Source: Methanobacteriota archaeon (GTDB lineage: Archaea; Thermoplasmatota; Poseidoniia; Poseidoniales; Thalassarchaeaceae). Taken from it: 64,000 bases of DNA. The notes beneath the pieces are model-generated. The model saw only the letters and a program-made list of their open reading frames with translations, was not told the DNA's origin and made no database searches. The stretch spans positions 13,340-77,339 of the forward strand of contig PBGL02000022.1 in the NCBI GenBank assembly GCA_002718995.2, read 5' to 3'. Position numbers and translations under genes: made by a program. Shown here in pieces: positions 49,916 through 59,059 of the stretch (positions are counted from its first letter, which is position 1; the number at the start of each line of letters is the position of its first letter).

Positions 49916-50974
49916 TCACTCATTGGATGAGTTGTAGCCATAGAATTCTGAGTTTACCAACTCGGGTCTCATCTGAGGCTTGACAAGTATGGTCCTAACT
50001 GCCCACAGGTCTTTGAAAATACGATACTCGGCCGTAGCATCCAGGTAGTCCACTCCGCTGGTCCCGCCAGTGCCTATTCTACGGCCCATTATTCTCTCGA
50101 CCATCCTAGCATGAGAATGACGCCATTTCACCATGGACTCTTCCAGTTCCACAACAGCATCGATCAGTTTCCTTGGCCAAGCAAGAAGGGGCAGTTCTCT
50201 GTATGACTCGATGAAGAGAAGACCGGCTCTCCTACGACTGGCAGTTCCATCGGGCTTCAGGAATGAAATTGCCGACTCATGCGAGGCCTTCATTCGCGCT
50301 GCCATCATTTCTGAGGAGTCCGATGCTAAGTCACAAACAGTCTTGTGTGCCTTGAGGTGCGCTTCTACATACTGCTGTACGTTTTCTTGGTCATTATCGG
50401 ACTCAAAACCCGATCCCATGATAGGGGTTCTCTCTACCCAAAGCATCAGTGACTCTACAAGGCTCGGCCTCGAAGCTGCATCCTCAAGCATGGATAGAAC
50501 CTCCTTGTGCTCCTCCCCCCTCTCTGCCATCCTCCTGAAAGAGTCAAGCGGATCCATGCCGCCAATTCTGTCATTGTTATCTAAGCCCAGAAGAATCTCA
50601 AATTGCCTCATCTGGAAAGATTCGAATCCGGAAGCGCTTCCAAGTCCATCCCTGAATGCCAGGAAGCCCTGTGGAGTCAGAGTCTCGAGTACGGTCCACT
50701 GGCTCGCCATCAGTCTGAAAATTTCTGTGGTTCTTCCAAGATGCTCCACCGCTCTTGGAATTTCATCCTCCGGGACGGGGACCTGCCCTAGTATGTCCCT
50801 TACCTCCGAGAGCTCCTTGATTACTTGCTTGAACCAAAGTTCGAAGGTTTGGTGCACGATAATGAAGTGCATCTCATCTGCACTTACCTCCCTGTCCTCT
50901 CCTTGTAATCCAAGCAACTCGTGTAGGTTGAGGTACTCGGAGTAGGTCCAGTCCCCGTAACCGCCGCCACTCAT
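49916..50974 (-). CDS. Tryptophan 2,3-dioxygenase
   Basis: YSEYLNLHELLGLQ...DEMHFIIVHQTFELWFKQVIKEL; SASGFESFQMRQFEILLGL; WRHSHARMVERIMGRRIGTGGTSGVDYL. Confidence 0.95.
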   Translation of the reverse strand: MSGGGYGDWTYSEYLNLHELLGLQGEDREVSADEMHFIIVHQTFELWFKQVIKELSEVRDILGQVPVPEDEIPRAVEHLGRTTEIFRLMASQWTVLETLTPQGFLAFRDGLGSASGFESFQMRQFEILLGLDNNDRIGGMDPLDSFRRMAERGEEHKEVLSMLEDAASRPSLVESLMLWVERTPIMGSGFESDNDQENVQQYVEAHLKAHKTVCDLASDSSEMMAARMKASHESAISFLKPDGTASRRRAGLLFIESYRELPLLAWPRKLIDAVVELEESMVKWRHSHARMVERIMGRRIGTGGTSGVDYLDATAEYRIFKDLWAVRTILVKPQMRPELVNSEFYGYNSSNE

Positions 50975-51053
50975 GAGGCCCCACATGAGTCCTACCTTGA
51001 AGCATTGTCGCAACCTGCGAATCACTCAATAGACACTACAAGTTCAGAATGAC

Positions 51054-51638
51054 ATGGTCAACCATTACCGTCCAGCCCCGTCTCTACTGGTCGAGGATGG
51101 CCTGGAACTAAGAGTCCCAGAGGAGAAGGACTCAGAGGAGCTATTCCTCAAGATCGATGAAAATAGGCAGTATCTGAGGGAGTGGTTGCCATGGCTAGAT
51201 GACGTTAAGAGCGTCGAAGAAGAGTCCGAAGCAATCAGACAGGGCGCCTACTCGGAGAATGGATGCATGTATCTGATTCTTCTTGGGGGCTCAATAGTGG
51301 GAACCGTAGGACTCAACTCCATAGACTGGGCCAATAGGAGATTCACTATCGGGTACTGGCTTTCAGAGGACTCTACTGGGAGCGGCATAGTGACAAAGTG
51401 CTGTGCGAGACTCATCGACCATTGCTTTGCCGAGCTCGGCCTCCATAGGGCAACAATACTTGTCGCCGTTGAGAACTCCATCAGTAGAGCGGTTCCAGAG
51501 AGGCTCGGCATGAGTCTGGAGGGGATCATGAAAGATAGAGAGTGGCTGTACGACCATTTTGTAGACGCGGCAATCTACGGGATAACCGCACCGGAATGGC
51601 ACGCGCTCAGGAACCAATCAGTCCATGGTCCTCAATAG
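51054..51638 (+). CDS. GNAT-family acetyltransferase (RimJ/RimL-like)
   Basis: LRVPEEKDSEELFLKIDENRQYLREWLPWLDDVKS; IGYWLSEDSTGSGIVTKCCARLIDHCFAELGLHRATILVAVENSISRAVPERLG. Confidence 0.92.
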   Translation: MVNHYRPAPSLLVEDGLELRVPEEKDSEELFLKIDENRQYLREWLPWLDDVKSVEEESEAIRQGAYSENGCMYLILLGGSIVGTVGLNSIDWANRRFTIGYWLSEDSTGSGIVTKCCARLIDHCFAELGLHRATILVAVENSISRAVPERLGMSLEGIMKDREWLYDHFVDAAIYGITAPEWHALRNQSVHGPQ

Positions 51639-53736
51639 AGCAGCCCCCTGGGGGGAGGCAGGACAGAACATCCTCTTGTGCGAGGCCAGTGGCCTTTGAG
51701 ATAGAGTTCGCTACAGACTCCTTTTTCTGCCTACCCGGAGTAATCCTTGCCCATCTTCCGAACATACTGGATATTGTTTCAGTAGTACCAACAACTGGAA
51801 GTGGTATGCCATTTACAACTCCCATCCCGATTGCTATCTCAAGGTCCACATCTCTGTGCCAGTTCCTCTGCCCCCTTACGACGAACGATCCTCTCCCAAG
51901 AGACTCGCCGCTTTCAGTAGTCTTGGAAACCTGGCTAGGCCTGACATGGAAAGCCGTCGCGGCTGCCCCCCCGCTCCCCCATGCCCTTGACCAGCATACG
52001 GAAATCTGGGCCGCTTCTTCGTGTACCTCCGCAGATAACTCCCGCGCATCATCGATACCCTCTGCAAGGCCCTGTGAGATCTGAAGGGAAGCAACACCTT
52101 CGGGAACGCCCCCTGTCTCGATCTGATTCTCTATCAATCCGTCCTTGAGCTTGAGAGAGCATGAGGGCGCCCCATGAAGATCAGCATGGAAATAGAGGTC
52201 CTTGGCACTAAGGTGCTTCTTTACGACCGAGTCATTTCCCTTTGCATCCCTGCCGCCAACTAGGAAGTGACCACCGGACAGGATCGCCCATCTGTGTTTC
52301 TCGAACCAGAACCTACGGCTCCTCCTCACAGCCCTCAGCCTTCCTGCAGAAGCTTCCTTCGCGGCCTTACGACCCTCTCTCTCCTTGGAAGCCTCGGTCT
52401 TGTCCAGAGCGAGGCGAGCCCCCTTGGCCTTCTCCTTCTGAGCCCTCCCATCCTCGAAATACCTCTGGGCATTTTGATGGACAGTCTTGTCGACCTCTAG
52501 CGTAATGCTAGTCCCTGGATCTCCATCCTCATCTGGCAGATATGCCACTATCGACCTCTTCCTGGGATCCACTCCTCCTATCCAGGGGATCCCTAGTGAA
52601 ATTTCTGCCACTGACTGCCAGTTCGAACTCTCGACTGCCGAATTGAATTGTTCCAATATCGAATTCACATGCTCCCAACTATCTTGAATGGCCTTACCAA
52701 GCTCCTGTGAAACCGCGGCTTTCTGGTGAAATTTCTCTATGGCCCGTCTTTGCTGCTCGGCCCTCCTCTCAAGCTTCCCAATAACTTGTTTCTCATCGGA
52801 GCCGGATTCTACCAAACGTTCCTCCTCCCTCCTGATGAATGCCGCAGCGTCATGCGTACCGAACACCCCATCCAGAGCGACAGAGATTGAATCAACCCGC
52901 ACAGATAGGGAGTTATCTAGGTGGGAAAGGGAGATTGGAGAAAGTATCTCTGCACTAGAGATTCCATCGAGTCCGGACTCTGTCCCCCACTTCGAAACAG
53001 CTTCATCATCAGTAAGCCAGAGTATGGAACTACTCCCATTCTCCAATTCAGATAGCATACTTGCTATCGCACCCATCAGCGACTCCCTCTGGTCGTTGTC
53101 CAGCGAACTAGCGGGGACATCCCCCTGGAGCTCTGCTAGTGAGCAGGCAGCGGAACCGAATACCCTGCCTAGGTTAGCCCTAGAAGCGATAGTCCTAATC
53201 AGGTCGCTATCGCTGTCATCCAGAATCTTGGAGAGGTCATTAATCTCCATTTTGCGGGGATCAACAGCCTCCGGAGGGGGAACGTATTCCACACCCTTCT
53301 TCAGTGATCTACTGGCGTATTTTGCATGCGTCAGAGGCTGTATTATCACGCCGTCTCCGTCCAATAGTACAATATTTCCCTCCCTGAAGAGCTCTATTAC
53401 CAGCCTAACGCTTCCTCCCCCATGCTCGAAGTCCAGATTCATCACACGATCAAAGCCATGCTGTTCTACGCCAACTAGCCTAGCGTTTCCCAGATGTTTC
53501 CGCAGAACCATTGCGAATTGCGATGGGTTCGGTGGCATCGGCCTGTCCCTCATAGATGTGTAGACTCTCTTCCCCCTCACCACGACCAGGTCCTTGTTGG
53601 AATCCCCCTTCTTGTTCAGCCTCAGTACCACCTGCTCGTAGTGAGGCTGGTACGCCTTTCTGACCCTCGAGCCAATCATTTCGGAAAGCTCACGCACAAC
53701 CCGCGCAACCTCGAATGACGACGACTGTTCACGCAT
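51607..53736 (-). CDS. NFACT-family protein (Rqc2/RqcH/NEMF homologue)
   Basis: NFACT-N MIGSRVRKAYQPHYEQVVLRLNKK; coiled coil; NFACT-R WFEKHRWAILSGGHFLVGGRDAKGNDSVVKKHLSAKDLYFHADLHGAPSCSLK. Confidence 0.92.
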   Translation of the reverse strand: MREQSSSFEVARVVRELSEMIGSRVRKAYQPHYEQVVLRLNKKGDSNKDLVVVRGKRVYTSMRDRPMPPNPSQFAMVLRKHLGNARLVGVEQHGFDRVMNLDFEHGGGSVRLVIELFREGNIVLLDGDGVIIQPLTHAKYASRSLKKGVEYVPPPEAVDPRKMEINDLSKILDDSDSDLIRTIASRANLGRVFGSAACSLAELQGDVPASSLDNDQRESLMGAIASMLSELENGSSSILWLTDDEAVSKWGTESGLDGISSAEILSPISLSHLDNSLSVRVDSISVALDGVFGTHDAAAFIRREEERLVESGSDEKQVIGKLERRAEQQRRAIEKFHQKAAVSQELGKAIQDSWEHVNSILEQFNSAVESSNWQSVAEISLGIPWIGGVDPRKRSIVAYLPDEDGDPGTSITLEVDKTVHQNAQRYFEDGRAQKEKAKGARLALDKTEASKEREGRKAAKEASAGRLRAVRRSRRFWFEKHRWAILSGGHFLVGGRDAKGNDSVVKKHLSAKDLYFHADLHGAPSCSLKLKDGLIENQIETGGVPEGVASLQISQGLAEGIDDARELSAEVHEEAAQISVCWSRAWGSGGAAATAFHVRPSQVSKTTESGESLGRGSFVVRGQRNWHRDVDLEIAIGMGVVNGIPLPVVGTTETISSMFGRWARITPGRQKKESVANSISKATGLAQEDVLSCLPPGGCSIEDHGLIGS

Positions 53737-53798
53737 GTTCTCGCCTTTCCGTCGACAGTGTCCTTCATCAGGGAATCGCTCATTGTGGGTCGAGAGCC

Positions 53799-54647
53799 TC
53801 AAACAGTTGACTGAAATTCACGTATCTCCTTCAGAACGTCCGCTTCATGCGCGTATTGGTTGGACGGAACCTCAATCATTTCAGCCCCTGGAATCCTTTG
53901 AACGATATCGAGAATTTTTTCCATGCCGTGAAGCTTGTCCGATGAAGCCGTCATTACTGCACATGGCACTCTGATCGAAGACAGGTCCTCTGGGATTGAG
54001 TAACCCATCAGAAACCTAGCAGAGAGCAGCATCCTCTCGAGATTCTGAGATAGCATTGCTCTCCTGTAACGTACCTTCTGACCCTCCTCCTTGACCTTCT
54101 TGTCGACAGCCCACATTGCTACTCTCATCATTCGAGAATAGGTCCACTTTGGAAGTGGGGCCCACATCAACAACCTAGCCCAAAATGGGAATTTGAAGTC
54201 AAGGTTGGGTGCCAGAAGTATGGATGACCTCCCCGATAGCCTCCCCATTTGGAACGAGTCGATTAGTACGGTCGAACCAAGGGAAGATGAAAACCAGTCC
54301 ACTTCCCCCGAATCAATCCCCATTGAGTCGAGAACCGCTATGATGTCAGAACTGAGGCACTCTATTGTGAAATCAGATTTAGAGACCTCCCTTCCAATCT
54401 TCGAACTACCCTTCTCGCGGGTCTCTATGTACACAATCCTCCTGTGCCTTGCCCATTCCCCGATAAGCGGCCTCCAACCCTCGAAAACCGATCCCCAGCC
54501 TGGAACGAATACCACCACGCCCTCTTCAGCCGGGGAGTTCGGCACCCACTCCAGAACTCTGAGTGAGAACCCCTCCGAGGCTTCCACCCACATCTCCTTT
54601 GACTTGGCCCCCTCGATTACCGGGGCTCCAGTCCATTGCTCGCTCAC
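53799..54647 (-). CDS. Alpha/beta hydrolase
   Basis: VVVFVPGWGSVFEGWRPLIGEWARHRRIVYIETREKGSS; nucleophile-elbow-like FSSSLGSTV; C-terminal Asp/His region. Confidence 0.75.
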   Translation of the reverse strand: MSEQWTGAPVIEGAKSKEMWVEASEGFSLRVLEWVPNSPAEEGVVVFVPGWGSVFEGWRPLIGEWARHRRIVYIETREKGSSKIGREVSKSDFTIECLSSDIIAVLDSMGIDSGEVDWFSSSLGSTVLIDSFQMGRLSGRSSILLAPNLDFKFPFWARLLMWAPLPKWTYSRMMRVAMWAVDKKVKEEGQKVRYRRAMLSQNLERMLLSARFLMGYSIPEDLSSIRVPCAVMTASSDKLHGMEKILDIVQRIPGAEMIEVPSNQYAHEADVLKEIREFQSTV

Positions 54648-54688
54648 GTTATTCCAAGAGGGAGGGGTATTTTCATTCTGACGATGGT

Positions 54689-55990
54689 CTACCTGCCGCC
54701 GCCGCCGGACCTGCCGCCGCCGGACCTGCCGCCGCCGGACCTGCCGCCGCCGGAACCGCGTCCACCAGAGCTCCTAGTGACTCTGCTGCTTCTGTGGCGA
54801 TGGCCACTGCGTCTATGGCGAAAGTAACGGCGTCTGCGGTGGAACCATGGCCTCCTGTGCCAAGGCCGGTCGTAGTAACCAGGCTCGTCGTAGTAATGGC
54901 CGCCACCCGAAGAGAAATTCGCACTACTCCCCCCTACATCGAGATAGGCCAGTAAAAGGACCACAAGCAGAAGGATGAGCTGTATCAATCCGCAGAAAAA
55001 GATGCCGAATATATCATCCCAGGGGGGGTCAACTCGCACTTCGTTAGGATCCTCGGTATTGTAGTACAGTGTAACGAAGCTCCCTATTGGCATAGTGCCA
55101 TTCTCTGCATAATCCAAGCAGTCGCCTTCCGCACCTTCGTAGTCTTGGTAGGTCGTAATTGGAAAATGATCAACCTCGGACGAGTAGGAGGTATTGTCAA
55201 CGGAGTATGAGACGTCTAAGTCGGCCCAGCAATCTAACTCGTACCAGTAGTCGCAGTATTCATCTCCCCAGTCATCCGTATAGCAGTCTTGATACTCCAC
55301 CCAGTCGTATCCCGGATATTTCTCAAGGACCTCGCCTTGTGTTTCCACCCATTGATCCTTCGTCGTCCCAGTGGCCACTGCCATGAATGCGGTTCCAATG
55401 AGGGTGAGGGCGAGGACAATTGCCGCTACGGCGTAGCCAGGGTCCTCCAGAAGCCAGTGATCGGAGCCCCCGCCGTATACCTTGGTGCCATCTGACTCCC
55501 CGTCCGGGTTAAGAATTAGCATACCGTTTTCGTGCTTCCACTCAATGTGCTCAAGAAACGTCATGCCGAGAATGCAGAAGTCTGACTCATCCTCCCTCAG
55601 GGGGTTGATTAGAGCCTCAACATTCCTTATCGACATCTGTCCGATTGTTATGTCGGGCAAAGCAGTCCTGTATCCGAATCCCGGGCCAGCTGCTGTCGTA
55701 GTCCTCACCACTTCTCCCCGATCCAGGTTGAGCATCTGGGCAGTGCTTTCATCGACCCCGCAGTAGCTCGCCCCAGTATCCACTAGGAAATTTATGTTCC
55801 CGAGATTCCCAATACTCCCATTGACGTAGAAGCACCCATTTCTGTCTGGCTTCAGCACGAGCCTCTGCCCGGTGAATTCCACCAGGGTGCTATCACCAGA
55901 TTCCGAATCTTTGAAAGTGCTGGGCGCGGACTCGACGTCTTCCTCGGGGGTGGGATCATCTTCCTTCTTGTCCCACCACCTCTCTGCCAT
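54689..55990 (-). CDS. Membrane protein with retropepsin-like aspartic protease domain, DUF3592-like region and Gly/Arg/Ser-rich tail
   Basis: INFLVDTGASYCGVDESTAQMLNL...ITIGQMSIRNVEALINP...DFCILGMTFLEHIEWKHENGMLIL; two TM segments flanking WVETQGEVLEKYPGYDWVEYQ...VTLYYNTEDPNEVRVDPP; tail RGSGGGRSGGGRSGGGRSGGGGR. Confidence 0.8.
   Translation of the reverse strand: MAERWWDKKEDDPTPEEDVESAPSTFKDSESGDSTLVEFTGQRLVLKPDRNGCFYVNGSIGNLGNINFLVDTGASYCGVDESTAQMLNLDRGEVVRTTTAAGPGFGYRTALPDITIGQMSIRNVEALINPLREDESDFCILGMTFLEHIEWKHENGMLILNPDGESDGTKVYGGGSDHWLLEDPGYAVAAIVLALTLIGTAFMAVATGTTKDQWVETQGEVLEKYPGYDWVEYQDCYTDDWGDEYCDYWYELDCWADLDVSYSVDNTSYSSEVDHFPITTYQDYEGAEGDCLDYAENGTMPIGSFVTLYYNTEDPNEVRVDPPWDDIFGIFFCGLIQLILLLVVLLLAYLDVGGSSANFSSGGGHYYDEPGYYDRPWHRRPWFHRRRRYFRHRRSGHRHRSSRVTRSSGGRGSGGGRSGGGRSGGGRSGGGGR
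54692..54754. repeat. Short in-frame tandem repeat, 15-nt unit (cctgccgccgccgga), about 4 copies (first copy 18 nt)
   Basis: Read directly; encodes SGGGR units on the minus strand. Confidence 0.95.
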
Positions 55991-56031
55991 GCTCCCACCA
56001 GTGAGTGAGGAGCCTTCAACGTTCACACGGT

Positions 56032-57576
56032 CTATGCCGGGTAGTATCCATTGTCACGGGCTTCTACCTTCCCGGATGATTCGAGTGAGCGTAGATGCGA
56101 AAGCGTCTGGTCACGAGATAGCAGGGGGTGGGCGTCAGGGGTGTCCCCATATGCCGATCTGGCTATATCTTCAAGCGAGCTAATCCCCGAGGAAACCGCA
56201 TTCAGGACCATCTCATGCCTGGATGACCTGTGTCCGATGTACCTGTCCAGTAGCCTGCGGGGGTTGGGTGAGGCGGGCCCGTGTCCGGGAAAAAGCATCG
56301 GGGGGGCGAGATCGCGGATCCTCATAAGCCCGGATATGTAGGCATCCATGTCGCCATCAGAGGATGGAACTAGGATCGTGCCCACCACGACGCAGTTGTC
56401 TCCACTGACAACCCCTGCTTCGCCAACTAGGCAAATATGCCCAGGGCAGTGGCCAGGTGTCTCGATTACCTCCCAAGTGCTGACTCCAGAGGGCCCGTTC
56501 AGTTCAATCGTGTCACCTTCTTCAAGTTTCGAAACACCAATGTCCGTCGAAATAGCCCCCAGTGTCTCTTCGCTAGCCCAAATTGGTGCTTGGTAGATCC
56601 CCGAGATTCTCGCTAGGTCGCCTATGTGGTCCGGGTGTCTATGCGTGAAAACGCTAGCCACGATCCTGGAGTCCGGCGAAATTGCTTCCGAAATCTTGGC
56701 TTTGAGGTAGTTCAGGGATTCTTCCGACTTTGCAGCAGGATCCACTATGACCACCTCGCCCCCGGGCTCTCCGATGATGTAGCAGTTCGTATGTGTGGAT
56801 GGAGGCAATGTGTCGGTCTCCAGTGGAATTACCTCAACCCCGGGAGCGAACTCTATTCTATGATCGCCACTGGGGGGGTCTGCAGATAGGTCGTCGCAGG
56901 CTGTTTGCAAATCCCCTTCATCCCCTATCCTCTCAACTATGTCCCTGAGAAGCGTTACTATTGGAGGGGGGATCCTGAGCAGATTCCCCTCCCATGCAGA
57001 CAGGAGATCCTGCGGCTTCCACCACCTGAACTCGTCAAATTCGGTTCTCCCTGGTGGAAATGTGGGAATTACCCCGGTTAATCCAGTCGGAACATGGAAG
57101 AAGAAATTCTGGAATCCCATGGGTGCGAATGGGGGGGTTGTCCTGTCAGTGATCATCTCACAATGGAAATTCTCGATGGAAATATTTCCCGACTCTACAC
57201 TCTTTCTCCATCCTCCCTTGTCCGCACACACCCTTTCCCGGGTGTCTTCGTCAATGCTGACAATCCCCCCTTTGCCATCAGGCGAAAGTCCGACTTCTTC
57301 CGCCATCTCCCTTAGAAGTGCGAAAGTGGCAGTTCTGTACTTCTCATCCACCATTAGCCAATCTGGATGATCCTTAGATACTTCTTTGTCTACATCGCTC
57401 ACGCCTCCACCTGGGAAAGACCAGAAGTCAGGGAAGCTAGGTAACTCAGATACCCTGTGCCCCAATAGAATTTCATGTCCGCCCTTAGCCTCCCTGCTCA
57501 ACATTACTGAGGCGGAAGGACGAATCACAGGTGACCCCACTGAAGGCAAGGAAACGCCCTCGGGCAGCTCGCTCAT
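56032..57576 (-). CDS. Nudix-MBL-winged-helix fusion protein (LACTB2-like C-terminal half)
   Basis: Nudix: FWSFPGGGVSD...ALLREMAEEVGLSP; MBL: SVFTHRHPDHIGDLARI, ETPGHCPGHICLVGE, LFPGHGPA; C-terminal wHTH ISSLEDIARSAYGDTP...TLSHLRSLESSGKVEARDNGYYPA. Confidence 0.88.
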   Translation of the reverse strand: MSELPEGVSLPSVGSPVIRPSASVMLSREAKGGHEILLGHRVSELPSFPDFWSFPGGGVSDVDKEVSKDHPDWLMVDEKYRTATFALLREMAEEVGLSPDGKGGIVSIDEDTRERVCADKGGWRKSVESGNISIENFHCEMITDRTTPPFAPMGFQNFFFHVPTGLTGVIPTFPPGRTEFDEFRWWKPQDLLSAWEGNLLRIPPPIVTLLRDIVERIGDEGDLQTACDDLSADPPSGDHRIEFAPGVEVIPLETDTLPPSTHTNCYIIGEPGGEVVIVDPAAKSEESLNYLKAKISEAISPDSRIVASVFTHRHPDHIGDLARISGIYQAPIWASEETLGAISTDIGVSKLEEGDTIELNGPSGVSTWEVIETPGHCPGHICLVGEAGVVSGDNCVVVGTILVPSSDGDMDAYISGLMRIRDLAPPMLFPGHGPASPNPRRLLDRYIGHRSSRHEMVLNAVSSGISSLEDIARSAYGDTPDAHPLLSRDQTLSHLRSLESSGKVEARDNGYYPA

Positions 57577-57615
57577 GTATGGCGGGAGGGAACCAGTGCT
57601 TCAAACGCTGCGGGA

Positions 57616-57894
57616 ATGTTTGATTATGCCCCCCACTCCCACGAGCCTCATGGGACCTTCAATGACGATTACATTTCAGGATGGGATCCCACTGTCGAAC
57701 CTTGGGGTAGAGGGATGAAGGAGCCGGAGACGATTGAGGAAGAACTGGCGATAATCGCCGAGGCGCTGAATGCCGGAATTGACCCATTCCCCCCGAAGAA
57801 AGAGCCTTCTGGATTGATTAGGCTGGGTCTTGGTTGGTTCATGATTATCATCATGGTCAGTTGGGTCTCTCAGCTCCTCTACAGATCGATATAG
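57616..57894 (+). CDS. Small hypothetical protein with C-terminal TM (tail-anchored-like)
   Basis: 92 aa; LGLGWFMIIIMVSWVSQLLYRSI at C-terminus. Confidence 0.6.
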   Translation: MFDYAPHSHEPHGTFNDDYISGWDPTVEPWGRGMKEPETIEEELAIIAEALNAGIDPFPPKKEPSGLIRLGLGWFMIIIMVSWVSQLLYRSI

Positions 57895-57898
57895 TTGG

Positions 57899-57971
57899 TA
57901 GTCCCTCCCGGATTCGAACCAGGGTCATGGCATCCAGAGTGCCATATGATGGACCACTACACCAAGGGACT
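57899..57971 (-). tRNA. tRNA-Gln (CTG)
   Basis: Reverse complement AGTCCCT TGGTGTAGTGGTCCATCATATGGCACTCTGGATGCCATGACCCTGGTTCGAATCCGGGAGGGACTA; anticodon arm TGGCA-CTCTGGA-TGCCA. Confidence 0.93.
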
Positions 57972-58024
57972 GGCGTCTTTGGGACATAGGTCCGATATTT
58001 CAACGAATCCGCAAACCCCTTCGC

Positions 58025-59059
58025 TTACTTGGCGCGGAATCCTGCATTAACCATCTCAAGGCTTTCTTTGCTTGGCCGGTTCTGCTCCTCCGAGAGTGCC
58101 ATAAGGGGGGTTTCCGTCAACCCCAACTCGTCCGTGGCCGTGGGCTGGTTAGGATTGTAGTAGAGGAGGCCTGTGACGTGACTCCCCTCCGCTGTCCCTT
58201 CGTGAATGGCCCTCAAAGCAGCTACAGCATCAGTAGGGTCATGTTCCTCTCCAACGGTCTCCAACCTCAGAGTGGATCCGTCGAATAGGGATATTTCGCT
58301 ATACTCTCCCTCGGGTACATCAACCTCCTCGAGTGGTGAGAAGTGAGGTATGTAGTCGAGTATGTGAAGGACCTCGTCGTTCCCCTTTACGTAGTTGTAG
58401 GATCTGTAGGACTCGTCGTTGTTTGCGAAGGTTACACAAGGCGAAATCACGTCGATAACAGCCATTCCCCTGTGACTCATTGCAGCCTTGACAAGAGCCG
58501 TTAACTGCTTCTTGCTTCCCGAGAATGACCTAGCAACGAAGGTGCACCCAAGATTGACTGCCATGGCACACAGGTCTATGGGGGCCTGCTCGTTAACTGA
58601 TCCCTTCTTCTTCTTGGAGCCCTTCTCGACAGTAGCGCTGTATTGGCCCTTTGTAAGGCCATATACGCCGTTATTCTCGATAATGTAAACCATGTCGAGG
58701 TTTCTCCTGATGGCATGAATGAACTGTCCGATACCTATGCTAGCAGTGTCTCCATCGCCTGAGACGGCAAGGAATGACAGGCTCTTGTTCACCATGTTGG
58801 CGCCCGTTGTAACAGATGGCATCCTGCCGTGAACCGTGTTGAATCCATGACTCTTGGAGAGGAAGTAAGCAGGGGTCTTGGAGGAGCAGCCTATTCCGCT
58901 CATCTTTGCGATCCCTTCAGGCTCAATTCCGTTCTCCCAAGCTGCCTGGATAATAACATTGGAAATCTGGTCGTGCCCACAACCAGGGCATAGGGAGGAT
59001 TTACCGCCGGTATACTCGGACTTCTCCAAGTTGATCACATTCAACTTGACAGGCTTCAT
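58025..59059 (-). CDS. korB: 2-oxoacid:ferredoxin oxidoreductase, beta subunit
   Basis: GGKSSLCPGCGHDQISNVIIQAAWENGIEPEGIAKMSGIGCSSKTPAYFLSKSHGFNTVHGRMPSVTTGANM; GDGDTASIGIGQFIHAIRRN. Confidence 0.94.
   Translation of the reverse strand: MKPVKLNVINLEKSEYTGGKSSLCPGCGHDQISNVIIQAAWENGIEPEGIAKMSGIGCSSKTPAYFLSKSHGFNTVHGRMPSVTTGANMVNKSLSFLAVSGDGDTASIGIGQFIHAIRRNLDMVYIIENNGVYGLTKGQYSATVEKGSKKKKGSVNEQAPIDLCAMAVNLGCTFVARSFSGSKKQLTALVKAAMSHRGMAVIDVISPCVTFANNDESYRSYNYVKGNDEVLHILDYIPHFSPLEEVDVPEGEYSEISLFDGSTLRLETVGEEHDPTDAVAALRAIHEGTAEGSHVTGLLYYNPNQPTATDELGLTETPLMALSEEQNRPSKESLEMVNAGFRAK

Noticed and set aside
50133-50945. 270-aa plus-strand ORF opposite tryptophan 2,3-dioxygenase
   Set aside because: Same shadow-ORF pattern; the minus strand has definitive TDO motifs.
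52739-53563. 274-aa plus-strand ORF opposite the NFACT gene
   Set aside because: Low-complexity Ser/Pro/Arg-rich antisense of a well-supported gene; result of codon bias leaving few antisense stops.
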